From the NCBI RefSeq assembly GCF_019636135.1, contig NZ_JAHBYD010000009.1:62001-126000 (forward strand): a DNA stretch of 64,000 nucleotides. The letters are read 5' to 3'. This stretch comes from Phenylobacterium sp. Lineage in GTDB: Bacteria > Pseudomonadota > Alphaproteobacteria > Caulobacterales > Caulobacteraceae. Positions 9,486 through 18,084 of this stretch are shown here, piece by piece (position 1 is the stretch's first letter; every line of letters begins with the position of its first letter). The notes beneath the pieces are model-generated. The model searched no databases, was not told where the DNA came from, and saw only the letters and a program-made list of their open reading frames with translations. The position numbers and the translations under genes are program-made.

Positions 9486-10733
9486 ATGAGGTTTGCGGCG
9501 GTGGTGGCGGCGGCGGTCCTGGCCGCGGGGTCGGCGGGCGCAGCGCCCAAGCCCGTGGCGCGCGACGCCAAGGTCTGGGCGGCGGCCGAGAAGGCCCAGG
9601 CCGCGCAACTCAGGCTGCTGGAAGAGGTGGTGAACATCGACTCCGGCACCGGCGACGTCGAGGGCGGGCGCAGGGTCGCCGCGGTCCTGGTCCCCCGCCT
9701 CGAAGCCCTGGGCATGACCATCGAGAAGGTCCCGGCCGAGGCCCCGGACCTGCCCGAGAACATCGTCGCGACGCTGAAAGGGACCGGCAAGGGCCGCATC
9801 CTGCTGATCGGCCATCTCGACACCGTGTTCGGCCCCGGCACGACGGCCAGGTGGCCCTACGCCGTGAAGGGCGACCGCGTGACCGGCCCCGGCGTCGGCG
9901 ACGAGAAGGGCGGCGTGGTCGGCGGCATCACCGCGATCCAGATCCTGAAGGACCTGGGCTTCAGGGACTTCAAGCAGATCGTCTTCCTCATCGAGAGCTC
10001 GGAGGAGCGCGGCTCGCCCGGCACCCGCAAGCTGATCGACCGGCTGCTGGCCGACGCGGACGTGGAGCTGAACCTGGAGCCGGGCGACGCGCCCGACGTG
10101 ATCACGGTCTGGCGCAAGGGCTCCACGGTGCTGGAGATCGCGGTGAAGGGCCGCGCCGCCCATGCCGGCGTGGCGCCGCAGGAGGGCCGCAACGCCGCGG
10201 AGGAACTGATCAACCAGCTCAAGGCCACGCACCCGTTCCCGAAGGCCGGCGACGGCACGACGCTGAACCTCACGATCCTGGACGCCGGTACGCGCAACAA
10301 CATCATCCCCGAGGACGCCAGGGCGACCCTGAGCCTGCGGGTGCGCGAGAAGGCCGAGGTGGACCGCGTGATCGGGGCCCTGGAGGCCAGCGCGGCCAAG
10401 CCGACGATCCCCGACACCCGGGTGACCGTGGGCCAGCAGACCTCGTACCCGCCGCTGCCGAACAACGCCGCCACCGACGCGCTGGCCGACCGCGCCGAGG
10501 CGATCTACGCAGGCTTGGGCCTGAAGCTGGGCCGCGGCGGCAACGGCGGCGCCTCGGAGTCCGCGCTGGCCAACGAGGCGGGCGTCCCCGCCCTGGACGG
10601 CCTGGGGCCGGTCGGCGGCGACTTCCACTCGGACAAGGAGTGGATCGACCTGAAGAGCGTGACGCCCCGCCTCTACCTGCTGACCAAGCTGATCATGGAC
10701 GTGGGCCGGAACCCGCCGGCCCGCATCAAGTAG
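9486..10733 (+). CDS. M20-family metallopeptidase, glutamate carboxypeptidase-like, secreted
   Basis: Predicted zinc carboxypeptidase related to carboxypeptidase G2. A signal peptide (MRFAAVVAAAVLAAGSAGAA) supports the ATG at 9486, preceded by GGGGGTCGGG. Metal-site motifs are visible: GHLDTVFGPG, GVGDEKGG, then ESSEERGSPG with the catalytic glutamate pair, LEPGDAP, and a C-terminal GGDFHS that should provide the last histidine. A dimerisation-type insert sits between. Length 415 aa is normal. Likely periplasmic, cleaving C-terminal residues from peptides or folate-like N-acyl amino acids; the actual substrate cannot be told. It is transcribed divergently from the RTX nuclease gene. Confidence 0.88.
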   Translation: MRFAAVVAAAVLAAGSAGAAPKPVARDAKVWAAAEKAQAAQLRLLEEVVNIDSGTGDVEGGRRVAAVLVPRLEALGMTIEKVPAEAPDLPENIVATLKGTGKGRILLIGHLDTVFGPGTTARWPYAVKGDRVTGPGVGDEKGGVVGGITAIQILKDLGFRDFKQIVFLIESSEERGSPGTRKLIDRLLADADVELNLEPGDAPDVITVWRKGSTVLEIAVKGRAAHAGVAPQEGRNAAEELINQLKATHPFPKAGDGTTLNLTILDAGTRNNIIPEDARATLSLRVREKAEVDRVIGALEASAAKPTIPDTRVTVGQQTSYPPLPNNAATDALADRAEAIYAGLGLKLGRGGNGGASESALANEAGVPALDGLGPVGGDFHSDKEWIDLKSVTPRLYLLTKLIMDVGRNPPARIK

Positions 10734-10750
10734 CGCCGACGCCTCCCCTC

Positions 10751-10785
10751 CGAACGTCATGGCCCGGCTTGTCCGGGGGTGACGA
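10751..10785. repeat. solo hairpin of interspersed repeat family C
   Basis: GAACGTCATGGCCCGGCTTGTCCGGGG-type sequence follows the M20 peptidase stop and can fold as a short CCCGG/CCGGG hairpin. It matches one arm of the longer elements at 40801, 50483 and 52543. It lies between convergent genes and may double as a bidirectional terminator. Confidence 0.55.
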
Positions 10786-10803
10786 GGGGGTTGGGAGCAG
10801 CGG

Positions 10804-11442
10804 CTAAGCCGCGATCCCCGAGATCCACTGGCGGAGCACGCCCAGCACCTGTTCGGGCGGGGCGTAGCCGCGGGTGACGACGCCGTAGACGCCTTCGGCG
10901 TTGGGGCCGCCGACCAGGGTCGGGAAGCCAGTGACGCCGGCGCGCTGGGAGGTGGCGTAGTCGCGCCAGGTCTCCTGCCGGGCCTCCTCGGTCGACCAGT
11001 CGGCGAGGAACTTGTCGCGGTCGAGGCCGAAGTCGGCGGCGAAGTCGGCCAGCACCTCGCCCTTCGTCACATCGCGGCCCTCGGCATAGAAGCCGCGCTG
11101 GACCGCGCCCAGGAAGCGCGTGGCGACGTCCTCGCCCTCGCGGCGCACGACCACGACGGCGCGGGCGGCCGGGTCGGTGTCGTAGACGAAGCCGGGCCGG
11201 TTGATCGCCGCCGCGTCGAACGGCAGGCCCGAGGCCTCATGCACATGATGCCAGTGGCCGGCGATCTCGGTCTTGGCCCTGTCGGTCATCGGGTCCGTGG
11301 TCCCGGGGCGCAGGCCGCCCATGACGAGGCGGATCGGCAGCGCGTTGCCGTAGGCGGCGCGGATCTGCTCGATCACCGGCGAGAAGCCGTAGCACCACGA
11401 GCACATCGGGTCGGAGAAGTAGATCAGGTGCGGGCCATCCAT
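10804..11442 (-). CDS. DsbA-family thiol oxidoreductase (FrnE-like)
   Basis: Thioredoxin-fold protein with active site DPMCSWC (Cys14, Cys17), a helical insertion in the middle and a cis-proline loop GVTGFPTL near the C-terminus, as in DsbA/FrnE cytoplasmic oxidoreductases. There is no signal peptide, so it is probably cytoplasmic. The ATG at 11442 is preceded by a strong GAGGAGG 7 nt upstream; the upstream in-frame start at 11496 was rejected for lack of such a site. 212 aa. It is divergent from the nitrile hydratase genes, whose catalytic centre needs cysteine oxidation, but a functional link is only speculation. Confidence 0.85.
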   Translation of the reverse strand: MDGPHLIYFSDPMCSWCYGFSPVIEQIRAAYGNALPIRLVMGGLRPGTTDPMTDRAKTEIAGHWHHVHEASGLPFDAAAINRPGFVYDTDPAARAVVVVRREGEDVATRFLGAVQRGFYAEGRDVTKGEVLADFAADFGLDRDKFLADWSTEEARQETWRDYATSQRAGVTGFPTLVGGPNAEGVYGVVTRGYAPPEQVLGVLRQWISGIAA

Positions 11443-11540
11443 CGCGCGGCCTCCTCTTTCGCCACGGATGATCGCAGCGAACGGGCCGCCGGTCACGCGC
11501 GGTCTTCACGCGGAGCCTCCGCGGCGCCAACGTCGGCGCC

Positions 11541-12158
11541 ATGGCGCACGACCATCACGACCACGATCATGACCACGATCACGGGCAGGAGCCGCCGTCC
11601 GACATCGCGCTGCGGGTGAAGGCGGTGGAGTCGCTGCTGGTCGAGAAGGGCCTGGTGGAGGCCGCGGCGCTGGACGCCATCGTCGACCACTACGAGCACA
11701 AGGTGGGGCCGCGGAACGGCGCCCGCGTGGTGGCGAAGGCCTGGAGCGATCCGGCCTATCTGGAACGCCTGCGGGCCGACGCGACGGCCGCCATCGCCGA
11801 ACTGGACTTCACCGGCCGCCAGGGCGAACACATGGTGGCCGTGGAGAACGGGCCGGGCGTCCACAACCTCGTCGTCTGCACCCTGTGCTCCTGCTACCCG
11901 TGGCCGGTCCTGGGCCTGCCGCCGGTCTGGTACAAGTCGGCGCCCTACCGCTCGCGCGCGGTGATCGACCCGCGGGGCGTGCTGGCGGAGTTCGGGACCA
12001 CCCTGCCCGACGACGTCGAGGTGAAGGTCTGGGATTCCACCGCCGAGGTCCGCTACCTCGTGATCCCCGAACGGCCCGCCGGGACCGAAGGGCTGAGCGA
12101 GGCGGCGCTGGCCGCCCTCGTCACCCGCGACGGCATGATCGGGACGACGCGGCTGTGA
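11541..12158 (+). CDS. nthA: nitrile hydratase alpha subunit, cobalt type
   Basis: Catalytic subunit that hydrates nitriles to amides. The metal-binding motif CTLCSC is present (Cys113, Cys116, Cys118); the Thr at the second position is the signature of cobalt-type rather than iron-type enzymes. In the active enzyme two of these cysteines are oxidised to sulfinic and sulfenic acids. The N-terminus is a striking His/Asp run ([16 protein letters not shown]), similar in character to the His-rich start I recall for Pseudomonas putida Co-type nitrile hydratase. Its TGA overlaps the GTG of the beta gene (GTGA), indicating translational coupling. Confidence 0.95.
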   Translation: MAHDHHDHDHDHDHGQEPPSDIALRVKAVESLLVEKGLVEAAALDAIVDHYEHKVGPRNGARVVAKAWSDPAYLERLRADATAAIAELDFTGRQGEHMVAVENGPGVHNLVVCTLCSCYPWPVLGLPPVWYKSAPYRSRAVIDPRGVLAEFGTTLPDDVEVKVWDSTAEVRYLVIPERPAGTEGLSEAALAALVTRDGMIGTTRL

Positions 12159-12805
12159 ACGGCGTCCACGACATGGGCGGGATGCACGGCATGGGTCCCA
12201 TCGCGCCGGAAGCCGACGAGCCCGTCTTCCACCACGCCTGGGAGGCGCGGGTGCATGCGCTGACCCTGGCCTCGCCCACCCGCGGCAATATCGACGCCGG
12301 CCGCCACCGCCTGGAGCTGCTGCCGCCGGCCGAATACCTGCGCATGAGCTACTACGAGAAGTGGCTGACGCGGCTGGAGCAGTTGCTGGTCGCGGGCGGC
12401 CATGTGACGGCCGAGGAACTGGCGGGCGGCAAGGCCGATCCGAAGGCGCCCAGGGCCACGCCGGTGCGGCCCGCGGGCACGGTCCACGCAGCGCTCACCG
12501 GGCCTTACTCCTATATCCGCGAAACGGGTCCGGCCGCGTTCGCGGTCGGCGACAAGGTGCGGGCGAAGACCCTCAACCCGACCGGCCATACCCGCCTGCC
12601 CCGCTACGTCCGCGGCCGCGTCGGCGTCGTCGAACGCCTGCATGGCGCACACGTGCTGCCGGACTCCAATGCGCATGACCTCGGCGAGGACCCCCGCCAT
12701 CTCTACGGCGTCCGCTTCGACGCGCAGGAGATCTGGGGCCCCGAGGCGCGGGCCGGCGACGGCGTCGGCCTCGACCTGTGGGAGCCCTACCTTGAGCGCG
12801 CCTGA
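12155..12805 (+). CDS. nthB: nitrile hydratase beta subunit
   Basis: Partner of the alpha subunit; it contributes the active-site arginines and half of the heterodimer interface. The N-terminus [15 protein letters not shown] is the family hallmark, and the C-terminal half ([26 protein letters not shown], then [12 protein letters not shown]) forms the SH3-like barrel. 216 aa. Starts with GTG overlapping the alpha stop by 4 nt. The alpha-beta-activator order is as in proteobacterial operons and unlike the beta-alpha order of the actinobacterial cobalt enzymes. Confidence 0.95.
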   Translation: MNGVHDMGGMHGMGPIAPEADEPVFHHAWEARVHALTLASPTRGNIDAGRHRLELLPPAEYLRMSYYEKWLTRLEQLLVAGGHVTAEELAGGKADPKAPRATPVRPAGTVHAALTGPYSYIRETGPAAFAVGDKVRAKTLNPTGHTRLPRYVRGRVGVVERLHGAHVLPDSNAHDLGEDPRHLYGVRFDAQEIWGPEARAGDGVGLDLWEPYLERA

Positions 12806-13127
12806 CGTCCTGGGCCTGCCCCGCCTGCCGCGCGACGCAGAAGGGCCGGTCTTCGCCGAGCCCTGGCAGGCGCAGGCCTTCGCCCTGACCCTGAAGCTGC
12901 ACGAGCGCGGCGCCTTCACCTGGCCGGATTGGGCCGCGGCGCTGTCACGGGAGCTGGCCGCCGATCCGGCCGACGACGGGACGCGCTACTACGACCATTG
13001 GGTCGCGGCGCTGGAGGGGCTGGTCACGGGCCGGAACCTGGCCGGGGCCGACGAGCTCGAAACGCGCAAGACCGCGTGGAAAGACGCCTACCTGCGCACG
13101 CCCCACGGCAAACCTGTGGATCTGTAG
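12792..13127 (+). CDS. nitrile hydratase accessory (activator) protein
   Basis: Small protein (111 aa) related to the N-terminal region of the beta subunit (PVFAEPWQAQAFALTLKLHERGAFTWPDWAAALS), matching the P14K/NhlE-type activators that help insert cobalt and oxidise the alpha-subunit cysteines. It starts at a TTG (12792) overlapping the beta gene by 14 nt, so it is translationally coupled. The operon ends here: no amidase, aldoxime dehydratase or cobalt transporter follows in the window. Confidence 0.85.
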   Translation: MSAPDVLGLPRLPRDAEGPVFAEPWQAQAFALTLKLHERGAFTWPDWAAALSRELAADPADDGTRYYDHWVAALEGLVTGRNLAGADELETRKTAWKDAYLRTPHGKPVDL

Positions 13128-13140
13128 ACGGTCGAACGCC

Positions 13141-13737
13141 CTAAACGGCCGCGAGCCGCGCCTGATATTCCTCTTTCGTGTTGAGTCTCGGGAACGGCGT
13201 CTCGGGCGCCGGGACGCCCAGCCAGGCGCAGAGCGGCGCCCAGCCCTGGGCGGGACTGAACTCGAGCAGGCGCGACGCCGGCACAGACGCGCGCACCTCG
13301 GCGTTGTGCCGGTCGAAGGCGGCCATCGACGCGGCCCGATCGGAAAGGTCGGCGCCGACCGAATCCGCGAACAGCCTCTCCAGGAACGGCCCGCCGAACG
13401 CGCGGACCTTGTCCGTGAAGATCGTCGTGCTCGCCGAGTCGTACCAGTCCGCCGCGGGGCGCGTCGTCAGCAGCACCTTGGCGTCCGGATAGGCGGCCAT
13501 GATGTCGCGGTAGTAGTTGCACGCCGGCCAGTCGACGGTCGCGCCGAAACCTTCGAACACCCTGGACCAATCGGGCTTGTCGCCGCGGGCGATGGCCTCC
13601 CAGTGTCCGCGGCGCTCCCCGTTCGCGATCACCTCGGCCATGTGATAGCACGGCCCGAAGCCGATCTGCTCGAGCGCGATCTTGAGCGCATATGTGCCGG
13701 TCCGCCCCCAGCCTGCGCCAATGACCTTGATCGCCAT
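13141..13737 (-). CDS. sulfotransferase-family protein
   Basis: P-loop protein of the Sulfotransfer_4 type. The N-terminus IKVIGAGWGRTGTYALKIALEQIG carries the PAPS 5'-phosphate-binding loop (GRTGT), the mid-region has HWEAI and DWPACNYYRDI, and the second PAPS motif is KVLLTTRPAADWY. 198 aa from the ATG at 13737, which has GGAGGG just upstream. These proteins are predicted to move a sulfuryl group from PAPS to an unknown acceptor. It is convergent with the nitrile hydratase operon and not obviously related to it. Confidence 0.75.
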   Translation of the reverse strand: MAIKVIGAGWGRTGTYALKIALEQIGFGPCYHMAEVIANGERRGHWEAIARGDKPDWSRVFEGFGATVDWPACNYYRDIMAAYPDAKVLLTTRPAADWYDSASTTIFTDKVRAFGGPFLERLFADSVGADLSDRAASMAAFDRHNAEVRASVPASRLLEFSPAQGWAPLCAWLGVPAPETPFPRLNTKEEYQARLAAV

Positions 13738-13876
13738 CTCGCCCTCCACGTTATATGCAAATGATAATCACTTGCACCATGTGGCGCAACTCGGCGCCCG
13801 CGCGTCGCGAGAACGCGCCCGCTCGACGGGCCGTTCGAAGCCCTGAACGCCTCGATCTCAATGTCTGGCGGAGACG

Positions 13877-13898
13877 GGCGGCGCGGGTCCGCGCCGCC
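13877..13898 (-). terminator. hairpin after the DUF6481 gene
   Basis: A perfect inverted repeat (13877-13886 with 13889-13898) lies about 40 nt past the stop of the minus-strand gene ending at 13937. No U-tract is visible. It is the only strong structure in the 199 nt between the two minus-strand genes. Confidence 0.4.
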
Positions 13899-13936
13899 GG
13901 AGCGCCCGCAACAAGGGGCGCCCGAAGGGACGCATC

Positions 13937-14308
13937 CTAGCCGGCGCGGCGCGTCTGGGCCTTGAGTTCGCGCTTGGCGCGGGCGTCGGCCTTGGCGGCG
14001 GCCTTGCGGGCCTTCCGCTCGTCGCGCTTGAGCTGGAGCATCAGCTCCTCGTCGTTCTCCATCGCGATGCGGCGCTCTTCCTCGGCCTTTTCCTTGGCCA
14101 GGCGCTGGGCTTCCTTCTCGGCGGCGCGGCGGGCGCGCACCTCCTCGAGTTCGCGGGCCTTCTTCTGCGCGGTCGTCTCGAACGCGCCTTCGGCTTCGAC
14201 GGCCTGGACGGTGGGCTTGGGCTTGAACTTCGCCAGGAGGGCTTTCCGGGCCTCGGCCTGAGCGGCGAGGCGATCGGAGAAGCCAGGCATGACCTTGGAT
14301 TCTCGCAT
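13937..14308 (-). CDS. DUF6481-family charged coiled-coil protein
   Basis: A 123-residue, highly charged protein. The N-terminal FSDRLAAQAEARKALLAKFKPKP is the recognisable family signature, followed by a long Lys/Glu/Arg/Ala helix predicted to be coiled coil and a basic C-terminus. The function of this alphaproteobacterial family is unknown. The start was placed at ATG 14308; another possible ATG lies at 14290. It lies downstream of ndk on the same strand, separated by a small hairpin. Confidence 0.75.
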   Translation of the reverse strand: MRESKVMPGFSDRLAAQAEARKALLAKFKPKPTVQAVEAEGAFETTAQKKARELEEVRARRAAEKEAQRLAKEKAEEERRIAMENDEELMLQLKRDERKARKAAAKADARAKRELKAQTRRAG

Positions 14309-14344
14309 GTTCACTTTTTACTGTTGGGGAACTTGGAGGGTTCC

Positions 14345-14360
14345 GCGGGGAGAGCCCCGC
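14345..14360 (-). terminator. short hairpin after ndk
   Basis: GCGGGG/CCCCGC stem with a 4-nt loop, 23 nt past the ndk stop on the minus strand. Short stem and no U-tract; a weak candidate. Confidence 0.3.
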
Positions 14361-14382
14361 AGGCCCGAACGGTTGCGCCGGC

Positions 14383-14802
14383 TCAGCCGACGATGTCCGC
14401 GTCGGTGAAGAACTGGGCGATCTCGATCCGGGCGTTCTCGAGGCTGTCGGAGCCGTGGACCGAGTTCTCGCCGACGCTCTCGGCGTAGAGCTTGCGGATG
14501 GTGCCGTCGGCGGCCTGCGCCGGGTTCGTGGCGCCCATCACCTCGCGGTAGCGGGCGACGGCGTTCTCGCCTTCCAGCACCTGCACCACAACCGGGGCCG
14601 AGGTCATGAACTCCACCAGCTCACCGTAGAACGGGCGCTCGGCGTGGACCTCGTAGAACGTCTTCGCCTGGGCCTCGGACATCCTGATCCGGCGCTGGGC
14701 CACGATGCGCAGGCCGGCATCCTCGATCACCGCATTGACCTTGCCGGTCAGGTTACGACGCGTGGCGTCCGGCTTGATGATCGAGAAGGTGCGTTCGGTC
14801 AT
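14383..14802 (-). CDS. ndk: nucleoside diphosphate kinase
   Basis: Transfers the gamma-phosphate of ATP to other (d)NDPs through a phosphohistidine. The catalytic His lies in NSVHGSDS near residue 117; the N-terminal [19 protein letters not shown] and [19 protein letters not shown] are family-diagnostic. 139 aa, standard length. It is divergent from the ABC-F gene. Confidence 0.98.
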   Translation of the reverse strand: MTERTFSIIKPDATRRNLTGKVNAVIEDAGLRIVAQRRIRMSEAQAKTFYEVHAERPFYGELVEFMTSAPVVVQVLEGENAVARYREVMGATNPAQAADGTIRKLYAESVGENSVHGSDSLENARIEIAQFFTDADIVG

Positions 14803-14958
14803 GGGCTCCGAGGGGCTACTGACGATGTGGGAGGTGCGCGAAGCAGCTCCGCGCGGGTGGCGGGCTCTATATCGTCATCCTCGTGCCCGACGCAACCCGC
14901 ACCGCGACATGACGCAGCCTCGCGCGTCTGCTAGACGGCCCGCCGCGACGGATTTCCC

Positions 14959-16833
14959 ATGCTCCAGATCAACGACCTCGTCCTCGACGCCTGGGGACGC
15001 CGCTTCTTCGACCGCGCCACGGTCACCCTGCCCAAGGACGCCAAGGTCGGCCTCGTGGGCCGCAACGGCGTGGGCAAGTCGACGCTGTTCAAGGTGATCC
15101 TGGGCCAGATGGCCCACGGCTCGGGCGACGTCGGCGTGCCCCGGCAGGCGCGAATCGGCTCGGTCGACCAGGAGCATCCCGCCACGCCCGTCAGCCTGAT
15201 CGACACGGTGCTGGAGGCCGACGTCGAACGGCACACGCTCCTCCAGCGGCTCGAAACCGCCGAGCCCGAGGAGATGGGCGACATCTACGCGCGGCTGATC
15301 GAGATCGACGCCGACCGGGCGCCGTCGCGCGCCGCGGAGATCCTGGCCGGCCTCGGCTTCAGCCAGGCGGACCTGTCGCGGCCGATGGCCGAGTTCTCCG
15401 GCGGCTGGCGCATGCGCGTGGCGCTGGCGGCGGCGCTGTTCGCCGAGCCCGACCTGCTGCTGCTGGACGAACCGACCAACTACCTCGACCTGGAAGGCGC
15501 GCTCTGGCTGGAGGCGCGGCTGAAGAAGTACCCGCACACCACCATCGTCATCAGCCACGACCGCGAGCTGCTGAACAACTCCTGCGACCACATCCTGCAC
15601 CTGAAGGACGGCAAGCTCGTGCTCTACACGGGCGGCTACGACGACTTCGAACGCCAGCTCACCGAGAAGCTGCGGCTGCAGGAAGCCACGCGGGTGAAGA
15701 TCGAGGCGCAGCGGGCGCACCTGCAGTCGTTCGTCGACCGCTTCCGCGCCAAGGCCTCGAAGGCCACCCAGGCCCAGTCGCGCCTGAAGATGATCGCCAA
15801 GCTGCCGGTCGTCGCCGCCCTGGTCGAAGAACATGTGAAGCCCTTCGTCCTGCCCTCCCCCGACCGGCCGCTGGCGCCGCCGCTGCTGCGGCTGGAGGAG
15901 GCGTCGGTGGGCTACGGCGGGCCGCCGATCCTGAAGAAGCTGAACCTGCGGCTCGACGTCGACGACCGCATCGGCCTCCTGGGCGTCAACGGCGCGGGCA
16001 AGTCGACCTTCGCCAAGCTGGTGGCCGGCGCGCTGACGGCCGAGGCCGGCAAGCTGCATCGCTCGCCGCGGATGAAGGTGGGCTGGTTCCACCAGCACCA
16101 GATCGAGGCGATGGACCCCGACGAGACGCCGCTGGAGATCATCCGGCGCGTCATGCCCGAGGCGTCCGAGGCCTCGCGCCGCAACCGCCTGGCGCAGTTC
16201 GGCATCGGGTTCGAGAAGGTCGAGACGACCGTCGCCAACCTGTCGGGCGGGGAGCGTGCGCGGCTGCTGCTGAACCTCGTCGCCCAGGAAGCGCCGCACC
16301 TCCTGATCCTCGACGAACCGACCAACCACCTCGACATCGACAGCCGCCGAGCCCTGCTCGACGCCCTCAACGACTACGAGGGCGCGGTGATCCTGATCAC
16401 CCACGACCGCTCGCTGATGGAGCTGGTCGCCGACCGGCTGTGGCTGGCCGCCGACGGCGGGATCGAACCCTTCGACGGCGACCTCGAGGACTACGCCGCC
16501 TTCGTGCTGGAGCGCGCCCGCCAGGCGGCGCGCAGCCCGACCCAGGTGAAGGCCGAGCCGGTCGCGGCGCCTCCGCCGCCTCCGCCCGCCGCCAGGCCGA
16601 AGGCGCCTACGGGGACCGCACGGCGGCGCGCCGAGGCCGCGGAGGCCGCGCTCGCCAGGGCGACCGAACTGGTGGCGATCATCGACCGGGCGCTGAACGA
16701 CCCGGCCACCTTCGCCGACGCCGCCAAGGCCGCGGACCTCGGCCGCAAGCGCCAGACGGCCCAGGCCGCCCTCGAAGCCGCCGAGCTGGAGTGGGTCGAG
16801 GCGCAGGAGGCCTACGAGGCGCTGAAAGCATAG
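14959..16833 (+). CDS. ABC-F family ATPase, YheS-like
   Basis: Soluble twin-ATPase of the ABC-F translation factor family (624 aa), which bind the ribosomal E site. Two nucleotide domains: Walker A GRNGVGKST near 33 with signature FSGGW and LLLLDEPTN, and Walker A GVNGAGKST near 343 with signature LSGGE and LLILDEPTN. The interdomain linker of about 70 residues (GYDDFERQLTEK...KASKATQAQSR) is the P-site tRNA interaction motif region, and a proline-rich stretch precedes a C-terminal helical hairpin. No membrane segments. Overall organisation is closest to YheS; the cellular role is not settled. Confidence 0.88.
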   Translation: MLQINDLVLDAWGRRFFDRATVTLPKDAKVGLVGRNGVGKSTLFKVILGQMAHGSGDVGVPRQARIGSVDQEHPATPVSLIDTVLEADVERHTLLQRLETAEPEEMGDIYARLIEIDADRAPSRAAEILAGLGFSQADLSRPMAEFSGGWRMRVALAAALFAEPDLLLLDEPTNYLDLEGALWLEARLKKYPHTTIVISHDRELLNNSCDHILHLKDGKLVLYTGGYDDFERQLTEKLRLQEATRVKIEAQRAHLQSFVDRFRAKASKATQAQSRLKMIAKLPVVAALVEEHVKPFVLPSPDRPLAPPLLRLEEASVGYGGPPILKKLNLRLDVDDRIGLLGVNGAGKSTFAKLVAGALTAEAGKLHRSPRMKVGWFHQHQIEAMDPDETPLEIIRRVMPEASEASRRNRLAQFGIGFEKVETTVANLSGGERARLLLNLVAQEAPHLLILDEPTNHLDIDSRRALLDALNDYEGAVILITHDRSLMELVADRLWLAADGGIEPFDGDLEDYAAFVLERARQAARSPTQVKAEPVAAPPPPPPAARPKAPTGTARRRAEAAEAALARATELVAIIDRALNDPATFADAAKAADLGRKRQTAQAALEAAELEWVEAQEAYEALKA

Positions 16834-16844
16834 GTCGAATCGGA

Positions 16845-16870
16845 ACGGCCCTGCGTCGCCGCAGGGCCGT
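16845..16870 (+). terminator. hairpin terminator after the ABC-F gene
   Basis: Perfect 11-bp stem (16845-16855 with 16860-16870) with a TCGC tetraloop, 12 nt past the TAG. The sequence after it is only moderately T-rich. As the next gene is convergent it may work in both directions. Confidence 0.65.
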
Positions 16871-16902
16871 CGTCATCCGATGATCAGGGGGAGCCTGCTC
16901 GA

Positions 16903-17187
16903 TCAGGTGATGTGCTTCGGGCTGATCGGGTCAGAACCCGGGAAGGTCTCCTCGATGGCCTCGTCGAGCAGGGCTTCCTGACGGTCCTCGGCCTCGGCCT
17001 CGCGCTGGGCCATGTGGTCGTGCTTCTGGCCCTCGGGGAGCGGCGCGACCGGGCGGGTCGTGGGCGTCTCGATATGGCGGTGCTCCTCGATCGCCTTCTG
17101 CGGGTCCGACGCCATGTCGGACGCGGCCTGGCCGGAGCCATGGCTGAAAGCGCGCTTCTTCTCTTCGTCGTGCCTGCGGGTATGCAT
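16903..17187 (-). CDS. small hydrophilic protein with ETFPGSDP motif
   Basis: 94 residues, strongly charged and rich in His, Glu and Gln, with no membrane segment. Near the C-terminus it carries LLDEAIEETFPGSDPIS, a motif (LDEA-E-FPASDP) I recognise from many short alphaproteobacterial proteins of unknown role, often stress-induced. The ATG at 17187 has AGGAG 6 nt upstream, which decides against the upstream in-frame GTG/ATG choices. Confidence 0.65.
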   Translation of the reverse strand: MHTRRHDEEKKRAFSHGSGQAASDMASDPQKAIEEHRHIETPTTRPVAPLPEGQKHDHMAQREAEAEDRQEALLDEAIEETFPGSDPISPKHIT

Positions 17188-17281
17188 CGGGCGCTCCTGA
17201 AACGGTCCACGAGACAACGCGGAACGGGGATCGAGGTTGCCTCCGCCGCTCGGGATGCACTCGGCGATCGCGCGGCGGGCT

Positions 17282-17599
17282 TCAGCGCGCCTTCGGCCCC
17301 GACAGGAGGAGCCGCCCCTCGTCGCGCAACCGGCCCTTCACCTTGCCCGCGATCATCGCGAAGACGCCCGGCAGATCGACCTCCAGACGCACCTCGCGCT
17401 CGGCGACGCCGATGGTCCCGGTGACGGTCTGGCCGATGGCCCGCAGGGAGAAATGCAGGGTGTCGCCCTGCCAGCCCTGTTCGAGGTCGCCCACCGCGCC
17501 GATCTGGCTGGTCAGGCGGCCCACGCCCTCCTCGATGCGCCGCCGCGCCTCGGCGCGGCCGAGTTCGTGGGGGATCGAGACGACGACGGGCTTGCTCAT
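17282..17599 (-). CDS. polyhydroxyalkanoic acid system family protein
   Basis: 105 residues. The start SKPVVVSIPHELGRAEARRRIEEG, the central QGWQGDTLHFSLRAIGQTVTGTI and V-RLEVDLPGVFAMIAGKVKG match the small PHA-granule-associated family (PHA_gran_rgn). The predicted fold is a compact alpha/beta domain. The exact role in PHA storage is not known; no PHA synthase or phasin gene is nearby. It is divergent from the VanZ-like gene. Confidence 0.7.
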   Translation of the reverse strand: MSKPVVVSIPHELGRAEARRRIEEGVGRLTSQIGAVGDLEQGWQGDTLHFSLRAIGQTVTGTIGVAEREVRLEVDLPGVFAMIAGKVKGRLRDEGRLLLSGPKAR

Positions 17600-17667
17600 G
17601 CGACTGAAACGACCGAGGCCGTGGCCGGGGTTCCCGCGGAGGGGCCAGCGCCTTAGCCTCGGGCCGA

Positions 17668-18084
17668 ATGGAACCTGACCGCAGCCTCATGGGCCGGGGC
17701 CCCTACCCGTCGACCGGGCCGCTCGCGGTGCTGGCGCGCGCCGGGTTCCTGATCGCGGTGCTGGCGATCGTCCTGGCCGTCGTGCTGCCGCCGCGGTTCG
17801 TGCCGGACTTCGTCCACTCGTTGTACCTGCAGCACTTCGCGGCCTTCTATGTGGTCAGCCTGCTCCATCTCGCGGCCTCGCCGCGGACGCGGATCAGCGC
17901 CATCGCGCTCCGGGTCGTCGCGTTCGCGACGGTGATGGAGAGCTTCCACCTGCTCACCGGCGCGCGGGTGCGTCCGCTGATCGACAACTGGGCGGCCGAC
18001 GTCGGCGGGCTGGCGGCCGCACTGGCGCCGATCGCGGTGGCGCGGTTCCGGCGGCGCTTCGAGCGGCCGACCGAGGGCGTCTAG
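17668..18084 (+). CDS. VanZ-like membrane protein
   Basis: 138 residues with about four predicted transmembrane segments (approx. 18-42, 52-70, 78-96, 106-126). The pattern of a short loop before LQHFAAFYVVSLL, an ATVMESFHLL segment and DNWAADVGG near the last helix is that of short VanZ-like proteins. The biochemical role of these homologues is generally unknown. Its TAG stop overlaps the TAG of the convergent BON gene in one CTAG. Confidence 0.6.
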   Translation: MEPDRSLMGRGPYPSTGPLAVLARAGFLIAVLAIVLAVVLPPRFVPDFVHSLYLQHFAAFYVVSLLHLAASPRTRISAIALRVVAFATVMESFHLLTGARVRPLIDNWAADVGGLAAALAPIAVARFRRRFERPTEGV

